A stretch of 51,598 bases of DNA from Neolentinus lepideus HHB14362 ss-1 (taxonomy: Eukaryota; Basidiomycota; Agaricomycetes; Gloeophyllales; Gloeophyllaceae), in NCBI GenBank assembly GCA_001632425.1, contig KV425650.1, forward strand, positions 17,008 through 68,605, written 5' to 3'. Below the pieces are notes generated by a model, which saw only the letters and a program-made list of their open reading frames with translations, had not been told where the DNA came from and made no database searches. The translations under genes and the position numbers were made by a program. Positions 1 through 11,731 of the stretch are shown here, one piece after another. Numbering within the stretch: position 1 is the first letter of the stretch; each line of letters starts with the position of its first letter.

Positions 1-1444
1 CGGTGATCCATGCCAGTGTTCGTAGCGTTCTCATACTGCAGAGTGACGTGGTGCTCATCTTGACTTAGTACCTCCTTACGGCCAGGAGTCCGTGCCGTCT
101 TTGAAGTCCGTGTTCCAATTACCCCATCTCCGCAAGCCCCCCGTCCAATATTTGTTAGACACCCAATGTGAGAGTCTTGATCTCCTGGTTCTTTCAATGA
201 TTGTTAACATTTGACTCTCAAGACCGAATGCCGATGCCGTTAGGTGCCTTCATCTCGAAGGAGATGTATAACCGAAAGCTACGCTCACAACACGATATTC
301 AAGAGCCGTCATGCGTCCGGTTTATAGATGTTTACAAGGGAACGGAGGAAAAAAGTGGTACTAGCTGGGTGGTGAGTCCAGAATCTATCTCGCATTCAAT
401 CTCGTACAAAATTCTCCTAGAATCAAGAGGAAGCACGAACCATTGTTCATCTCATCCGCAACTACTATCACCATCAAGGCTTCGCCATCATCACGCCCTA
501 CGACGCGCAGAGGAACATGATCGAAAAGATGCTCAAGGCGGAAGGTCTCCCTTGGGACAAAGTCTATAACGTTGACAGTTTCCAAGGTATGTCTCCTCAT
601 TCGCCCTTTCGCTGTCCTATATTCACTGCCATGCGAATCAGGCAACGAAGCCGATTACGTTGTTGTCTCCGTCACTCGTACATCTGGCGCCGGCTTCCTG
701 TATTCCAGGGAAAGGGTAAACGTGATGCTCACTAGATGCCGTAAGGGCATGGTCATTGTGTCGAATCATGCTTTCCTGCACTTCGGTGCAGGCCGAAGTA
801 CCATGGTTGGACGTTTGGGCAGTCACTGGGAGAACTCTTACGGCGACCAGACATGGGTAGATTGGCGAAACGTTGTCGAGAAGAGAGCGGATATGCCAGG
901 TGTGTGTGGAACGGCCGAATCCCGCTTTCCTGCAGGTCAGCCTGTCTTTGGTCGTACCTCCACCGTTGCTACTGTCTTTCCTGGCCCTCCGAGTCCAATC
1001 TCCCCATTCCCATCAACGTTATTCTCCCGCACGGCTTCGACCACATTGTCCACGGGGAACTGGAGGATGCCAAGGGACGCGGATGAAGATACTGGAGACA
1101 CTGGTTCTTCCCCAGGCACCTCCTCCAGCTCAGCCCCAGCGTCGGCATTTGTAAGGCAAGCGCGGCGCAAATGGGATGGCCGCGACATATCTACTTCGGC
1201 AATGTCGGAGGGATCAAGTGCGTTTACCACAGCACCCGCATCGCCTACTTCGCCTCCCACAGAGCTGTTCCCTGTCCTCGGCTCTCCCAGGTATTCATGC
1301 CCGAAACCGGTAGGTGCTTGGGGTGGGGCCCAGCCAGCTACACGAACGGTCAAGTCCAACCAGTCCAAAGTTACCTCAAGGGTGTTGCGCATCGTGTCGT
1401 CGTCCGATTCGGTGACGCGAGAGAGGAGCGCAAAGACAAACTAA
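1..1444 (+). CDS. SF1 helicase (UPF1/DNA2-like), 3' part
   Basis: Partial gene entering from the left edge. Supported exons are about 69-167, 223-371, 421-586 and 642-1444; the introns (168-222, 372-420, 587-641) join in frame. The protein shows late superfamily I helicase motifs: motif III-like PPYGQ, then LLDTQYRMPM (motif IV area), DAQRNMIEKML, DSFQGNEADYVVVSVTR (motif V) and RVNVMLTRCRKGM (motif VI). This is the C-terminal AAA_12 half of the UPF1/SETX/DNA2-like group, which unwinds RNA or DNA using ATP. The Walker A half lies outside the window. After motif VI comes a Ser/Thr/Pro-rich tail of about 180 residues, probably disordered. A possible 36-nt intron at 900-935 would be in frame, so its splicing cannot be decided. 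Family assignment is firm; the exact orthologue is not. Confidence 0.88.
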
Positions 1445-1597
1445 CGATCCGCCGGCGTGTTTCCTTCCCGTTACATTTCCTGCTCTCCATTTGTTGTATC
1501 AGTCTACATACTTTCTTTCAAATATGTCCGTTACCACCTAGTAGGCGATCGAAAATATTCAGTAACATAGAACCTACAATCAGTTGCTGTTATGTTC

Positions 1598-3278
1598 TCA
1601 CAGCTCTAGGACCGTGATATCTCCATTATTATTTCCAAGCGCAATGACTCCGCTCTCTTCGTCATAATCCATTGAAACCCAGAATCTCAACTCGTTTGTC
1701 CACAACTTCTTGCCGAATATCCTCTCACCCCCCTCGGGAGAAAACAGGGGACCTGGGAACACCGTTGCCATTAGCGACTCGTTCGGCGGCGCTGGTCCCG
1801 CCACCTGAGCCTCTTGACTGTGGAGGTCTAACGCCGTCAATCCCAAGTGTCCCCGAGCGCGCGGTTGTATCCATAGGGCAGTCCCGACCCTGCCGAAGAA
1901 CAGATTGCTGCACCTGGTAAAGCCTCTGACCGAGGGCACGCGGTGCTTCTGAATCGGAGGAAAGACGTATGGGCACTGCCCAGGGCACATTGCGCCCTCT
2001 TCGGACCAGATGGAGAGGTAGCTTGGATCGGGAGACAGCTCGAGGAGTGTGACTGTACACGCATCAGTCGCCCAGGGGTCATCGCTGCCTTCACGGAGAA
2101 GAATCGACAGTGGCCGGAAAGGCCTGCTGCATAGCTTGTTGTCTTCGTCTTCGTCTTCTATACAGGGCCTCAGGGCGTTCACTGCCACTGCCTCGATCCA
2201 TCCGAACGAGTAGGAAGCTATAGATTCATAAATCCGGATATTCTGCGCGTCTGTCAAAACGGGCTCCGGGAACATGTTCACGGAGCGTGCTCTCATAACG
2301 AGGATACTCTCGTGAGCAAATACAACTTGAAGACATCTGTTGTACTATTATTCTTGTTGACATCGTAGCTAGATGACTGCAGGGGGCTGTATTCACTTGC
2401 CAGGACGTCAAACCCGCCTCCTTATCACGAAGCACAGCTTCACCGCCTCCGTTCCAATTCAGTATTCTGGTTTCATAAGTCCGGTCGCTCATCGCCAGGA
2501 TATCGCCTCGCAGAGCGACTGGCAGGTGGGACGTTTTAATGGACGTTACCAGTCTTAAAGACGAGAGCCCGTTGTATACATTGTGGCGCAACTGCAGAAT
2601 GTCTATGTAACGATCTATAGGTATCTATGTTTTCGTATAGAGGCAATCAGTCGAGCCCTAGTGAACCATCATTTACATCGTACCTGAGACAAAGATACGG
2701 AGACAGCTACAGTGGCTTCAGACTCGGGATCTTGATTCACCACGAGGGCGTCGAAGAAGGCACCCTTGCGCGTCCATTCAGCCATCTTGACGGCTTTACC
2801 AGGGTCATCCGGATTGAAATGCCAGAATGCGAGGACGGACCATATTCCTTGGGAGACAGTGACGATCCATCTCCCGTCTAAACCCGGCAGGAATCGCAGG
2901 TTCATGATAGGGTTTTCAGGGTTAGCGTGGAAGGTAAAAGATGTCCGTGGACTCATACGATCTAAATCAGACCATTTTTTGCCTAACTGGTAGGCGCGAC
3001 GGGCCTTCCGCTCGAGCTCAGGCGCGTCCATGGCCATCAACGGTTTTTCGGAGAACGGGCATCCTTGTCTCTTCAAAGTTGTGGAGACAGCAAGCCAAGT
3101 CGTTCGAAGGTAAGATATATTCTTCATTCTTCGGCATGTCTGCAATTAGGTTGAACGAAGGCCTCACCTCCTCTTCTCTGATGCTTACCTGTCTGAGGCA
3201 CAAGATGTCGGGAACTCGCAGAAAGGAGAGGAGATACACGAGGATATCATCATCTAGAACATCGAAAGAGTATCGCAT
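1598..3278 (-). CDS. F-box protein with propeller-like C-terminal region
   Basis: Exons (minus): 3278-3189, 3139-2684, 2624-2397, 2344-1598, giving 506 residues; every intron (49-59 nt) is GT-AG and the phases agree. An in-frame TAA just upstream supports the ATG at 3278. Residues 6-30 form an F-box-like motif (DVLDDDILVYLLSFLRVPDILCLRQ), followed by TCRRMKNISYLRTTWL. The rest is beta-rich and ends with short blades such as DEESGVIALGNNNGDITVLEL, resembling the many Agaricomycete F-box proteins with a WD40/propeller-like C-terminus. Role by family: substrate receptor of an SCF ubiquitin ligase; the target is unknown. Exon 4 uses the acceptor at 2345, because the later AG closes the frame early. 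Confidence 0.82.
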
Positions 3279-4602
3279 GTCCCTGCACGATTAAGCGATC
3301 AGACGTGGTCGTTCTACGCAAGGCCTCTAGAGTATCGAGCAGTGTGGTCTGTGGATAGATCCAAGTTTGAATTTAAGGCATTGGAAACTAATGTTGAATA
3401 TCGATCGCGATCCTTCGAGCAGTGACGCGTGAGAAAAATAACGAGTGAGTCTGGCCGCTGATACAGAATAATGGGTCGACCCAATCCTAAATCCTCAATA
3501 TGTATCAAGCCGATTACAACTAACAACAAATCATTAAAGAAATTGAGGTTTCTCTCAAATACGCTGCCGCTCTGCGACATATATAACCGAAAGGGATCGG
3601 GTAGCTATGACTGACCACAATGTCCTATATATATGTACGGGTTCTACTCGATATATTCATACTTATGTCGATTACATCCCATTTTCGGCATCATCCGGCA
3701 CTACCCGGCACGCATGTCTACCGCCAGGCAGCGCCGCACTGCACACAACTCAATAGCGGAAGTGCCGGACGGTGACGAGCAATCAGGTAGTAGTGCCACA
3801 CAGTGCTGAGCGCTGAGCGCTGATTGACGACATTGAGTGCTAATCAATAAAGAACAATGCTGTATAGTGTGATCAACGACTTCGTAGCAATTTTGTGATT
3901 TTTGTCCAATACGGCTCTCCATCATAACCAGAGGTGCAGAGATGTAGTGTTTCATGTCCAGGCGCTAGGCGAGTATCATTTCCCGCACAGCTCAGCTCTT
4001 CCTTGCGCGCGGCACGAGCGCTCGCTTGTATATATGATTTCGACGTGAGCTAACGTGGATGTCAGGTTGTGCTCAGGGCTTAGGAAGTGCAGTTCGTACA
4101 AGTTCCGCATTACTTATTTCAGATGCGTCGTCGCATTGGAGCGGCTTATATTATCCCTGGTGCAGGCTACACTCCCAGAGACTTGGGTATCATTCCGCTA
4201 CAGATTACCGTGAAGAGACACTGTCCATCTCCGAAGTTGTTCCTCTGTACGACAGGAATTCGCATGGTGCCTTGCCAGAACACGAAACACGGAGCTGCTA
4301 CTGATGAGGCGATTCACCGCATCGAGATCGAGCGCTCTTAGCTTCGGCAATTGCGCAGGTCCGTCCAAGTTAAGCATGTAAAATCATCCATAGTCTTGCC
4401 GTATCGTACTCCAAGTTCTCAAGTCGCCTCTGAACTCCCACAAACATGGGAAGCCTCTCATTCAGAAAGGTATGATGCCCATCGCCATATCCAAGGTTAC
4501 ACGCCCTGACGAAGCACGCGATTATGTAGCAAGATATCTTGTGGACGTGGGTGAGTTCGGCAGTGCGGATAAACCTCACTACGATGAATTACATGTGCGC
4601 AG
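3279..4602. other. Intergenic region without a recognised gene
   Basis: About 1.3 kb between the F-box start and the first supported exon of the membrane protein. Only short overlapping ORFs with no family pattern occur. It should hold the F-box promoter and the 5' end of the membrane-protein gene, whose first exon I could not place. The segment 3790-3850 has runs of short repeats (gctgagcgctgagcgctg) but nothing longer. Confidence 0.5.
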
Positions 4603-6123
4603 CTTTCTAGTGTGATCTACGGTACGATTTTGCGGCCTAGTCCTCAACGGTTTATTTCGAGTGAATTGATGTTTGTCCTACTAGGTGTATACGCGGTCAT
4701 GTTTGCTGGCTGCGTGTATATCCTGATGTCTCGACTCACCGACAAAGTCGAGGATGTTGTCAACAAGCGCTTACTTGTAGTCATGATCCTTCTCTTTGTG
4801 TCCTCTACAGTGACAATCGTGCTTGACGTTGTGGTCGAACTCCTCACAGTTGATGTGGAAGCATGTTCCGATACAGGTTCAGAAGCATGTCCTTTGCAAA
4901 AGACTATGGCTATTTTGCAGGCAGTGATAGTACCTTTTCTACTATTTAACATGTGCGTTATACACTCTGTGTCTGTATGCCTCTTCTGAGAGCCTACTGA
5001 TTGCAGTCTCATCGGTGATGGTTTATGGGTTGGTTAAGCTAGAGCAGATTGTTGCAAGTTGTATACTGACTAGCAAAACATAGCTTTGGCGGTGCTACAT
5101 GGTCTGGCAGGCGAGGCTAAAAGTTGTCATATTCTCTTGTTTCCTCTACCTCGTGACTATTGGTATGTTGCATATGCTCTACTCCGAAGATGCACTTACA
5201 TCCAGCCAGTATGCTTTGGATGTTCCTTTGGATTTTATCTATATTTTTCGGTGGCACATTCGGAAGACTTGGAACTTGATACACCTCCTCTGCTAATTAC
5301 CTTAGCAGGTTTAGCTGTGCTTCTTTTCTATGTTATATCCCTTATCAATGTCGGGATCTTGACCTGCTTGATATGTACGGTCTTCTGTTGGTCATCACGA
5401 GAGCTCCGTCAATAAATGCAGCACCCTCACAGCTTGGCGGATAATCTCGGTTAATGGAGGTCTGCGACGACATCTAAACGTCGACAGAGGGCGGCGATAT
5501 CAAAGAATAGCGATTTTGATGTAAGTGCCCATCTACACCAGTACGCGTTATATGCATATTCAGTTCGCGCTGATGCTATCTCCCCATGCAGAATTGAATC
5601 GGGCGTGATGTATACCGTGTGCACAGTTGGTATATTTGCACTAAGCTTTCTACAAGATGGCACGGTGAGATTTTGTCTTTTTCTGGGTACTAAAGTCTGA
5701 TTCTGCGACCAGGGTCTGGGCCTATTCCCAAACCTAGTCGCAGTAAGTGCTACTATGGAATAGGTACAGCCTAAACTACACGCATATTTCAAGGGAATGT
5801 GTCCTACGGCACTTGTAGCTCTCATAGCTCTAGACAAAGTGCTCAACCCGACCACAATGGAGATACGGGATATCGAAGTCGATGGGCTCGGAGCCTCCTT
5901 GCCTCTACTGCCATTTGTGCCACCCGTTTTGGGAGACAACGTCATGATTGAAAGTGCAGACGCCGACTTGGATGCATATTACGAGGAACAATACGTCGAG
6001 CAGCAGGATGTCCCGGAGGCTAAGATACAAGTGGAGAAGCAGTCCGTTGGGGTACAGACTGGAATACCGGTTAGTGCAGAAATGGAGATGCAGCAAGTAC
6101 GCCTCCACCATTACTCTGTATAA
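4603..6123 (+). CDS. Fungal multi-TM (7TM-like) membrane protein A
   Basis: First confident exon 4603-4621 (LSSVIYG), then 4685-4952, 5007-5028, 5084 onward; further exons near 5433-5520, 5592-5663, 5713-5742 and 5763-6123. Hydrophobic helices include GVYAVMFAGCVYILMS, LLVVMILLFVSSTVTIVLD, IGDGLWLWRCYMVW, LLFYVISLINVGILTCLIS and RIAILIIESGVMYTVC, then a hydrophilic tail rich in Glu and Gln. The order (VLYG-Y, then DGLL-WRCYVVW, then YRRIAxxxIESG) matches a large, poorly characterised Agaricomycete family of 7TM-like plasma-membrane proteins. A paralogue lies at 25.2-26.8 kb and a relic at 13.0 kb. The start exon and the junctions between 5160 and 5290 are uncertain because the frame changes there. 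No ligand or function is known to me. Confidence 0.72.
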
Positions 6124-7295
6124 TTCGGGTTGCCGTCATCCTTCAAGTTGACTTCAAGGGTAACATGACGTTGGCTGCACGCGGTCACGGTGAGCATCCC
6201 TTTACCGATTGAATCATTGGTGGCACAATCACTAAGGTAACATAATATATTCTTGGTGCAGCTAGATCAAGAATTGGCCCTATTAGTGTAGCGAATCGAA
6301 GCTTAATTTATCAAAGGACGTTCCGAGCATTCACGAGATAAGTACTAGGAACATGGTTAACTTAATGCAAACATGGGCCGACATGTGACAACCTAGGATT
6401 TCGGCTAGTACCAGTGGCAGGGCCCGCTGTGAAAGCTCGAGCTCACTGATGGCAGACATGATGTCCCGACATTGGTGTTGCGCAGCGAGCGAGTTGATTG
6501 CAGTGGGGAACTCTATGTACTATTACTGACCTTATATACTATAGGACGTAATACCCCGCCGCTTTGTCGCCTCCAAATTGCCACAACCGCCACTGATACT
6601 AGATAATACATCAGAGTCAAAGTACGAGAAAAGATATGAAACGTCCTAAAAATATCCGCATTACACTCCGGAGTCGTGCCTGGTGATAAACGCTTTGTGA
6701 TGTAGATGAGGGCCTTTCTGTCCTCTCTTGAGGAGAGCGCAGGGATCATGTTGCATTTAGAAAGACTTGGGTCCAAGTTCCGACCATCCAAGCTGGTATG
6801 TTTGTATCCTCACGTGTACGACTATCCTGACGCGTGTACCATTAAAGGATGATGGCTCCGTCACGGCTGGGCTGGCACTCCGCCGATGGTCTTGCACTAC
6901 GCATCGTACATTTCTGGTCGTCCGCTGTCTGCTGAAACACGTATATGCTTCTCAAGATCTATAGGTATGCGAGACCCGGCCTTCGAGCCTCTCACCCTAA
7001 TCTAGAGTTGGTCGGCTTTTACTGTGTTCGATCTGTCGGCTATGTGAGTGTCCCCATTCAGATGAGTGCCATATCACTGCCGTTGTACAGGACTATGTAG
7101 CACGCACGACAATATGTAAAGCTCGCGCTCGAAAACGCAGATTCATTTATCCCGGTCTCAGAAGCCAGCGTCGCGGTGTGTTCATATATCACGATCACGC
7201 CAGATTTGAATTCAGATTTCCAGATGCATCACATCTCCTCAGGATGTAAAACAGATGTGCACCCAGACCTCCGATCAGGACATGTCATTCATAAT
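6124..7295. other. Intergenic region without a recognised gene
   Basis: About 1.2 kb between the convergent membrane-protein gene and hydrolase A. It contains only short ORFs with no recognisable domain. Probably two 3' UTRs plus spacer. Confidence 0.5.
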
Positions 7296-8500
7296 TTAAT
7301 TGCCATTGATCGCCTTCGCGGTAGCGGCCCAGAAGACGGCAGGGTCGTCCCAATGGACCTGTATGATAATGACACGCATCAGCAACAGTCACGGAGGATC
7401 CGACATAGCTACACTCACGAAGTGGTTGCCATCGATCTCAATAAACCGGATCGGTCGAACCTTTATGCCCTTCGCAAGATACTCGTTATATCTCTTCTCC
7501 GTCTCTATGAAGCCGAAGACGCAAAACCAATTCGCCGCCGTGCACGTCAATAACACGACCTTCACCCTCGGTAGGATCGTGCGCACAGTCTCCTCGTCCC
7601 ACAGCGACTTCTCCGCCTGCACCCTCAACACCGGCTGCATGGGAAAGTACATCGGGAACTCGCAACGGCTGGCGGCGATGCCGTCGAAGTTCCTCGCGTA
7701 CTCCTCAGCTGTCATGTTATCGACGGAGGAGTGCGCACCGCGCTTGGAGAAGTTGAGCTTCAGCACCTCGCGCGAGGGGCGTCCAGGGTGCTCGTAGTAG
7801 CCTGAACACCAATAGCGGAAGTTATTGAAAGACTCGATGGGCGTCGGGTAGTCTGGGTCGGTCCAGGGGTCGTAGCCTTCCGGTGGTTGATCGTAGCCGA
7901 AGGTAAGGTGGGGAGGATCTGGGAAAACAACGTTCTCACGTTTTGGAATGTATTATATATATCATCGCATACCATAGAATATGAGTAGCCTATAAAACGG
8001 CTCTAGCTTCTCATACATTTCCTTCGGGACTGCATCAGGGTGCCCGAACAGAGCAAGCGGAGTTGCACTGCCGATCGACCATCCCATGACAGCAAAACCA
8101 CCGCTCTTTCCGTCGATGCTGATGGGAGGAATCTTGTGCGTCTCGGAAAACCAGACTAGGAAATTGCCCACTTCTATGGCCGCAAGCTCCATGAACTCTT
8201 TTCGCCCAGCGTTTAGATCGGCTAACTCCGAGTCCGTGTATTTGGAAGATCCAACATAGTCACGTCGATTGAGAATAACCAGGCGTACGTTGTCCTTTGC
8301 TCCTAGAGGGAGGAGTCTGTGGAAAGTATCTACCGAGGAGAGATCAGACTTTCGACAATCAAACACCGTCACCACTCACCGCCAGTGAATGCTGAACCGT
8401 GATATATCACAAGAGTGGTATAGTCTGCCGACCCATCTACAGGGCCACTGTCTGTAAAGAATATCTCAGTACCGTCTCTGTCAATAACAGCAGTAGGCAT
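7296..8500 (-). CDS. Alpha/beta hydrolase A
   Basis: Exons (minus): 8500-8380, 8329-7973, 7918-7419, 7358-7296; 346 residues, all introns GT-AG and in phase. The ATG at 8500 opens with MPTAVIDRDGTEIFFTDSG. Motifs: YHGSAF (33-38; oxyanion-hole HG region), GWSIG nucleophile elbow with Ser125, and DGNHF near the C-terminus supplying the likely catalytic His325. This is a serine hydrolase of the alpha/beta fold, probably cytosolic because no signal peptide is visible; the substrate is unknown. It is the clear paralogue of the gene at 15.8-17.0 kb: the first two exons have identical lengths (121 and 357 nt) and all intron positions match. The acid residue cannot be assigned from sequence alone. 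Confidence 0.88.
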
Positions 8501-8664
8501 GTCAGGGGTGTCAAGAGACAAATATCGATGACCTGGCGCCCACAATGGCTTTATCTTGATTCTTGAAAAGGCAGTCAGCAACCAGTGGCGAGGCTTCTTA
8601 CAACGAGCTCCATGTAACCAGTTCCGTCGAGTTCGGCCAATCCGCGCATGATGTATTCACAAGG

Positions 8665-9006
8665 CTAGCGTCTAGGTTGCGGAAAGCCTTCCGTATCAAT
8701 GACTAGATCATCGAGGCACCAGGGGACGGTTGGAGGAAACAAACGCAATAAAGCCACTTTAGTATTGACCGGATCAAACACTTCAGATGAATATCGAGTC
8801 CAGAAGGGCGTTGGATTGGAGATAAAGCAACCAGGAGTGAGCATGACGTGAACGCGGGGGTCGCTTGCCACCCGGTGCGGAATATAGAGTTGATCAGATG
8901 CATTCTACAAACCACTTGTGTTCTATATACGCATCTCAAAGCTTACTTCTTCGCCTTCAAGGTTCTCTAGACGAAAACACAGCGGACAGCACCCAATAGC
9001 AGACAG
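8665..9006 (-). CDS. Unrecognised small gene or gene remnant
   Basis: Two exons join in phase 0 across a 42-nt GT-AG intron: 9006-8947 (LSAIGCCPLCFRLENLEGEE) and 8904-8665 (80 codons including stop). The second exon includes ASDPRVHVMLTPGCFISNP and VPWCLDDLVIDTEGFP. The composition looks protein-like rather than random, but I recognise no family and find no start codon in this frame before 9006. It may be the 3' part of a gene whose upstream exons lie around 9010-9150, or a relic. It lies just upstream of hydrolase A on the same strand. Confidence 0.35.
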
Positions 9007-9626
9007 CTAGATAAGTGGCACGAGATGCTTCTCGTGTATATTCGGCCATCCCCGGAGGAAGTCGGATCCCAGCGAAGTTCACTCCCTGGGATTGTTCTCA
9101 GGTTCCAATACGTTTCTCCGCATGTATGCCGTATTTTCAGCCTATCTTGCAACTAGTACCAGCTCTTCGAGGATAACTAGCGCTCTGTATGACTCTCGAG
9201 CGAACGCTATACTTACCTGCAACTCCAAGGCTATGTCCGAACTTGAAATTTCGAAAGGCTATCGAGCGGAACTTTCCTCACCGTGCAGGCACTCCTGCAT
9301 GTGGTAGCGTGACGCTCTCTCGCAACGGAGAAAGAGCGAGTCCGTGTATTTTTGGGCTTCTAAGCGTGCGTTGACATTCTGATCCCGATTTCGCGTGGAC
9401 TTGCTAGTCTACCGACGTTCTTAATGCTCCTAGAGACAGCGTGAATTCCGTACGGCATGGCGAATAACCCAATCTTCTCCACCTTTCTTTACGTGACAAG
9501 GGTGTATGACGAAATTGCAGTACCATCACCGATATTGAAATAGCTCAAGGACGCTCTCAAAATATCATTAGCATTTCTTTCTTCCTCTTGAGTAACCTGC
9601 AACGACGTATCTGTACGAAGGATTTC
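9007..9626. other. Intergenic region without a recognised gene
   Basis: About 620 bp upstream of the DUF6534 gene. Short ORFs on both strands have no recognisable domain. It probably holds the DUF6534 promoter and perhaps the unplaced 5' end of the minus-strand ORF at 8665-9006. Confidence 0.4.
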
Positions 9627-11731
9627 ATGATGGGTTCTCCCTTAGATGCCACCTTCGCATTGATGCTTATCGGCTTCTTCATTGACGCTGTGTAAGTGCA
9701 TGAAATCCGAGAAATTTTCATTTTCGTTGACCCATTTTGAAGTCTTTACGGAGCCGGGATGCTCCTTGTCCTTCAATACTTCCAAAGATACACCGAGGAT
9801 CCCAGGTCTTCAAAAGCAATAGTACGCAATATACCTGTTCCTGCAGAAGCCACTGCTGAGCAATGATTGCCCATTGCTAGGTGGGAACAATGGTGTACGT
9901 GTGAACCAATATGTTACGCTCAGCGCACTTACCAGATGCACAGAATCCTCATGACTGTCCACATTTGTACTTACTTTGCCTGGGTGTATTGGGCCTTCAT
10001 CTTGAGTTTCGGCAGCTTCCCAAATATTGATATCATGCCTCGGTATGCCTCCTGATACTCAATTCATCCTGCCTATCTGATATGGTTGGAATTGTCGGTC
10101 GCAGTACTGCCGTCACTCAACTGCTGGCCATCGTAAGCATAGTTTGCTCTCCAAGCGGCACAAGCTTAACTTTCTATAGTACCTGAATGCCTTCATGTCG
10201 CAGCTGTGCGTACCTCTGAATGGCCGATGATATTTCTTGGGTCTCATGTGTGTTTGTGATGCGCAGTTTCTTTGCGTGGCGTATATGGAGGTGTACGTAC
10301 ACTCTATTTTGATGATGTTTTTCTTCCAAGTTCTGAACGTCAGTTGCTAGTGAGCCAACGCAACATCTGCTTGACAGGCATCGTGGTATGTGCGGGTACT
10401 CCGTTCTGGGACGTAACACCAGCTAAACACAACTATATCAGTTGACTTTGGCCTGTTTGCAACTTGGTCTGTGACTCTTCGCTCAGGCTTGCCGGTGATT
10501 TCGTCTTCTGACGCCCTTCCAGGTGCTGGCATTGGTAAACAAACAACACTGAATGTTACCAAATACGTTCTGACTCCGTCCGTCGTTTACAGCTCAGACA
10601 GTGTTATCGTATGTGTTGATTCGCTCTCTCAAAAGTAACCCTGACCGGACTGAAATCCAAATCTTCTTAGCGCGGAAATCGGCAGGTTCAGTCGCCTTGC
10701 TTCTACTGAAGTTCGTATCCTCATCCGACTGTCTTGCATTAGTCGCTGATGTCCATCGCAACACTTCAGAAAGTTACCACGATTCAGAGTGCAGCAACTG
10801 CCGCGTGTGACCTGAGCATCACCCTTATTCTCATCTTGGTATGTCACATCGCGGCTTGTCCCTTGCGTGCAGAAATTATATTGTTGTTAAAACCGCAGCT
10901 ATTCAATACCAGCCGAACGGGCTTGAAACGGTACGCATAGATGGTCTTATGAGTCGCTGATGTACTTAGGGACCGGGTTTGTTCGGTACGTGACAGAACC
11001 GACACACTCCTTAACAAACTTATTGCGTACTCCCTGACACGAGGCGTTTTGACAACGTAACTGAAATTTATCAGCTAGTATGTTATTTGCATTGACTAGC
11101 TTACAGTCTCGCGGCATTTTTCAATATGCTTTTTGTACGAGACGTTATTTTTTGTGAAACGTTGTCTTTAAGTTTAGGATATTTCCTTTGCAGTTCGTCC
11201 TCTTCCCGGAGAAGTTTATCTTCATGCTCCCTCTGCTGCCTAGTGGTCAACGTAAGCACCTTCGGCGACTCATACATCTCCCGCCTACCACTGATTGCAA
11301 TTTCTGTGTAGTTTATCTCATCTCCGTCACCACGACGTGCGTGTGATCCTGCTCTAATTTGTCCGCTAATCCTCTATGCTAATATGTATACAAAGCCTGA
11401 TTTCCCGTCACTCACTGTCATCGGAGGGCTCCCGTCGAGGCCAGAGCAGCGGTAACTCAACCACTTTTCCACTTTCAACGATACCCGGTGGGCAACCCGT
11501 AGGCGGTGTTCATGTACGTGTCAGTCGCAATGCATACCTGCCCGCCAAGCTGATGTTATTCCGGCTTTGATATCAGTCGGTTCTGGCATGGGGACCTGTG
11601 GATGAGACGACGGGCGAGACAACTATCGACCATTCTCACAAAAAGGTAGGTATCTTTGTTTCGCTTCCGAAAAGTATCCGAGATATGACTAATGCTTTTA
11701 ATCGTAGGATGTGATTGGTGTTGCAGAGTAG
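9627..11731 (+). CDS. DUF6534-type multi-TM membrane protein
   Basis: About 20 small exons: 9627-9691, 9743-9821, 9924-10042, 10105-10132, 10180-10205, 10267-10290, 10331-10385, 10442-10466, 10523-10534, 10593-10608, 10686-10710, 10743-10838, 10899-10930, 10997-11056, 11107-11143, 11194-11251, 11312-11336, 11396-11513, 11577-11645, 11708-11731. Diagnostic pieces appear in family order: MGSPLDATFALMLIGFFID, LYGAGMLLVLQYFQRY, FFAWRIW, LQLGAGIAQTVLS, KVTTIQSAATAACDLSITL, TSRTGLKR-TDTLLNKLIAYSLTRGVL, FPEKFIF and LISRHSLSSEGS. This is the seven-helix DUF6534 family common in mushrooms; function unknown. The start is ATG 9627 or 9630. The weakest joints are at 9822-9923 (acceptor choice) and a very short intron at 10711-10742. 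The C-terminus is hydrophilic (VDETTGETTIDHSHKK). Confidence 0.8.

Noticed and set aside
900..935. Possible 36-nt intron in the helicase tail
   Set aside because: It is in frame, unusually short and not next to a conserved motif, so splicing cannot be decided; I left the exon continuous.
4059..4341. Overlapping ORFs upstream of membrane protein A
   Set aside because: No domain, not in phase with the later exons and no family resemblance.
11376..11400. Apparent frameshift near the end of the DUF6534 gene
   Set aside because: A GT-AG intron at 11337-11395 removes the region and joins the conserved LISRHSLSSEGS in frame.
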